Shown in pieces: positions 13,317-13,350 of a DNA stretch of 13,350 nt; position 1 is the stretch's first letter, and each line of letters begins with the position of its first letter. The notes below the pieces were generated by a model. That model saw only the letters and a program-made list of their open reading frames with translations, had not been told where the DNA came from and did no database searches. The position numbers and the translations under genes are program-made. The DNA is from an uncultured Prevotellaceae bacterium (GTDB lineage Bacteria; Bacteroidota; Bacteroidia; Bacteroidales; Bacteroidaceae), in assembly GCA_946644025.1 (NCBI GenBank), contig CAMPCG010000045.1:1-13350 (forward strand), written 5' to 3'.

Positions 13317-13350
13317 CAGACCCCACCCCTGCCCCTCCCCTTGAAGGGAG
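13317..13350. repeat. GC-rich intergenic hairpin repeat, copy 2 (cut by the window end)
   Basis: A run of C-rich blocks (GACCCCACCCCTGCCCCT) is followed by CTCCCC-TTGA-AGGGAG, which begins a hairpin that the window end cuts off. It shares the block order of the repeat at 6727-6770 and, like it, lies close to a palindromic element (28 bp here). Confidence 0.5.

Overview
The window looks like a chromosomal segment of a Bacteroidales bacterium, most likely Prevotella or a close relative. The support is: a four-gene cluster with a TonB-dependent receptor and DUF4876-like and DUF6850-like proteins, families I know only from Bacteroidota; promoters of the Bacteroidetes type (TTTG or TTG, about 19-20 bp, then TAnnTTTG); start codons preceded by A-rich sequence rather than Shine-Dalgarno motifs; an acidic lipoprotein surface-export signal; and a secreted protein with the C-terminal 'YNLQGQRV...KGLVIMGGKK' pattern common in Prevotella. 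The genus is inference. All genes are on the minus strand except two in the middle.

Positions 1-6526 (minus strand) hold a compact surface operon, read from right to left. It starts with a TonB-dependent receptor (3761-6526), followed by a probably surface-exposed DUF4876-like lipoprotein (2488-3720), a DUF6850-like outer-membrane barrel (888-2498) and a secreted protein with a C-terminal dockerin pair (77-871). Gaps and overlaps are 40, -11 and 16 nt, so the four genes are probably co-expressed as an uptake or surface-binding system. The substrate is not evident. There is no SusD homologue and no glycosidase.

Positions 6527-7139 form a divergent intergenic region. It holds a promoter for each direction, a nested palindromic element in the predicted 5' leader of the TonB operon, a GC-rich hairpin and a 23-bp tandem duplication. 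Next, on the plus strand, come an A+T-richer gene for a secreted protein (7140-8180) and a 58-residue small protein not previously delimited by length-filtered gene finding (8213-8389). A strong hairpin terminator (8414-8453) separates these from the convergent genes.

Positions 8473-13167 (minus strand) carry a RelE/HigB-like toxin-antitoxin pair with its own good promoter, a WbqC-family protein, a multidomain nucleoside (uridine) kinase-like protein and L-aspartate oxidase (nadB). The last three probably form a nadB-kinase-wbqC transcription unit.

The most unusual content is short repeats placed exactly at gene boundaries. An 11-bp array runs through the stop codon of the dockerin gene. A 9-bp array encodes the hydrophobic core of the DUF6850-like protein's signal peptide. 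A 7-bp array fills the whole gap between the kinase stop and the wbqC start. Two copies of an 8-3-8 palindrome element lie 33-44 bp upstream of the TonB-receptor and nadB start codons. These boundary repeats, the uncharacterised four-gene surface system and the small acidic-tailed protein are the best leads.
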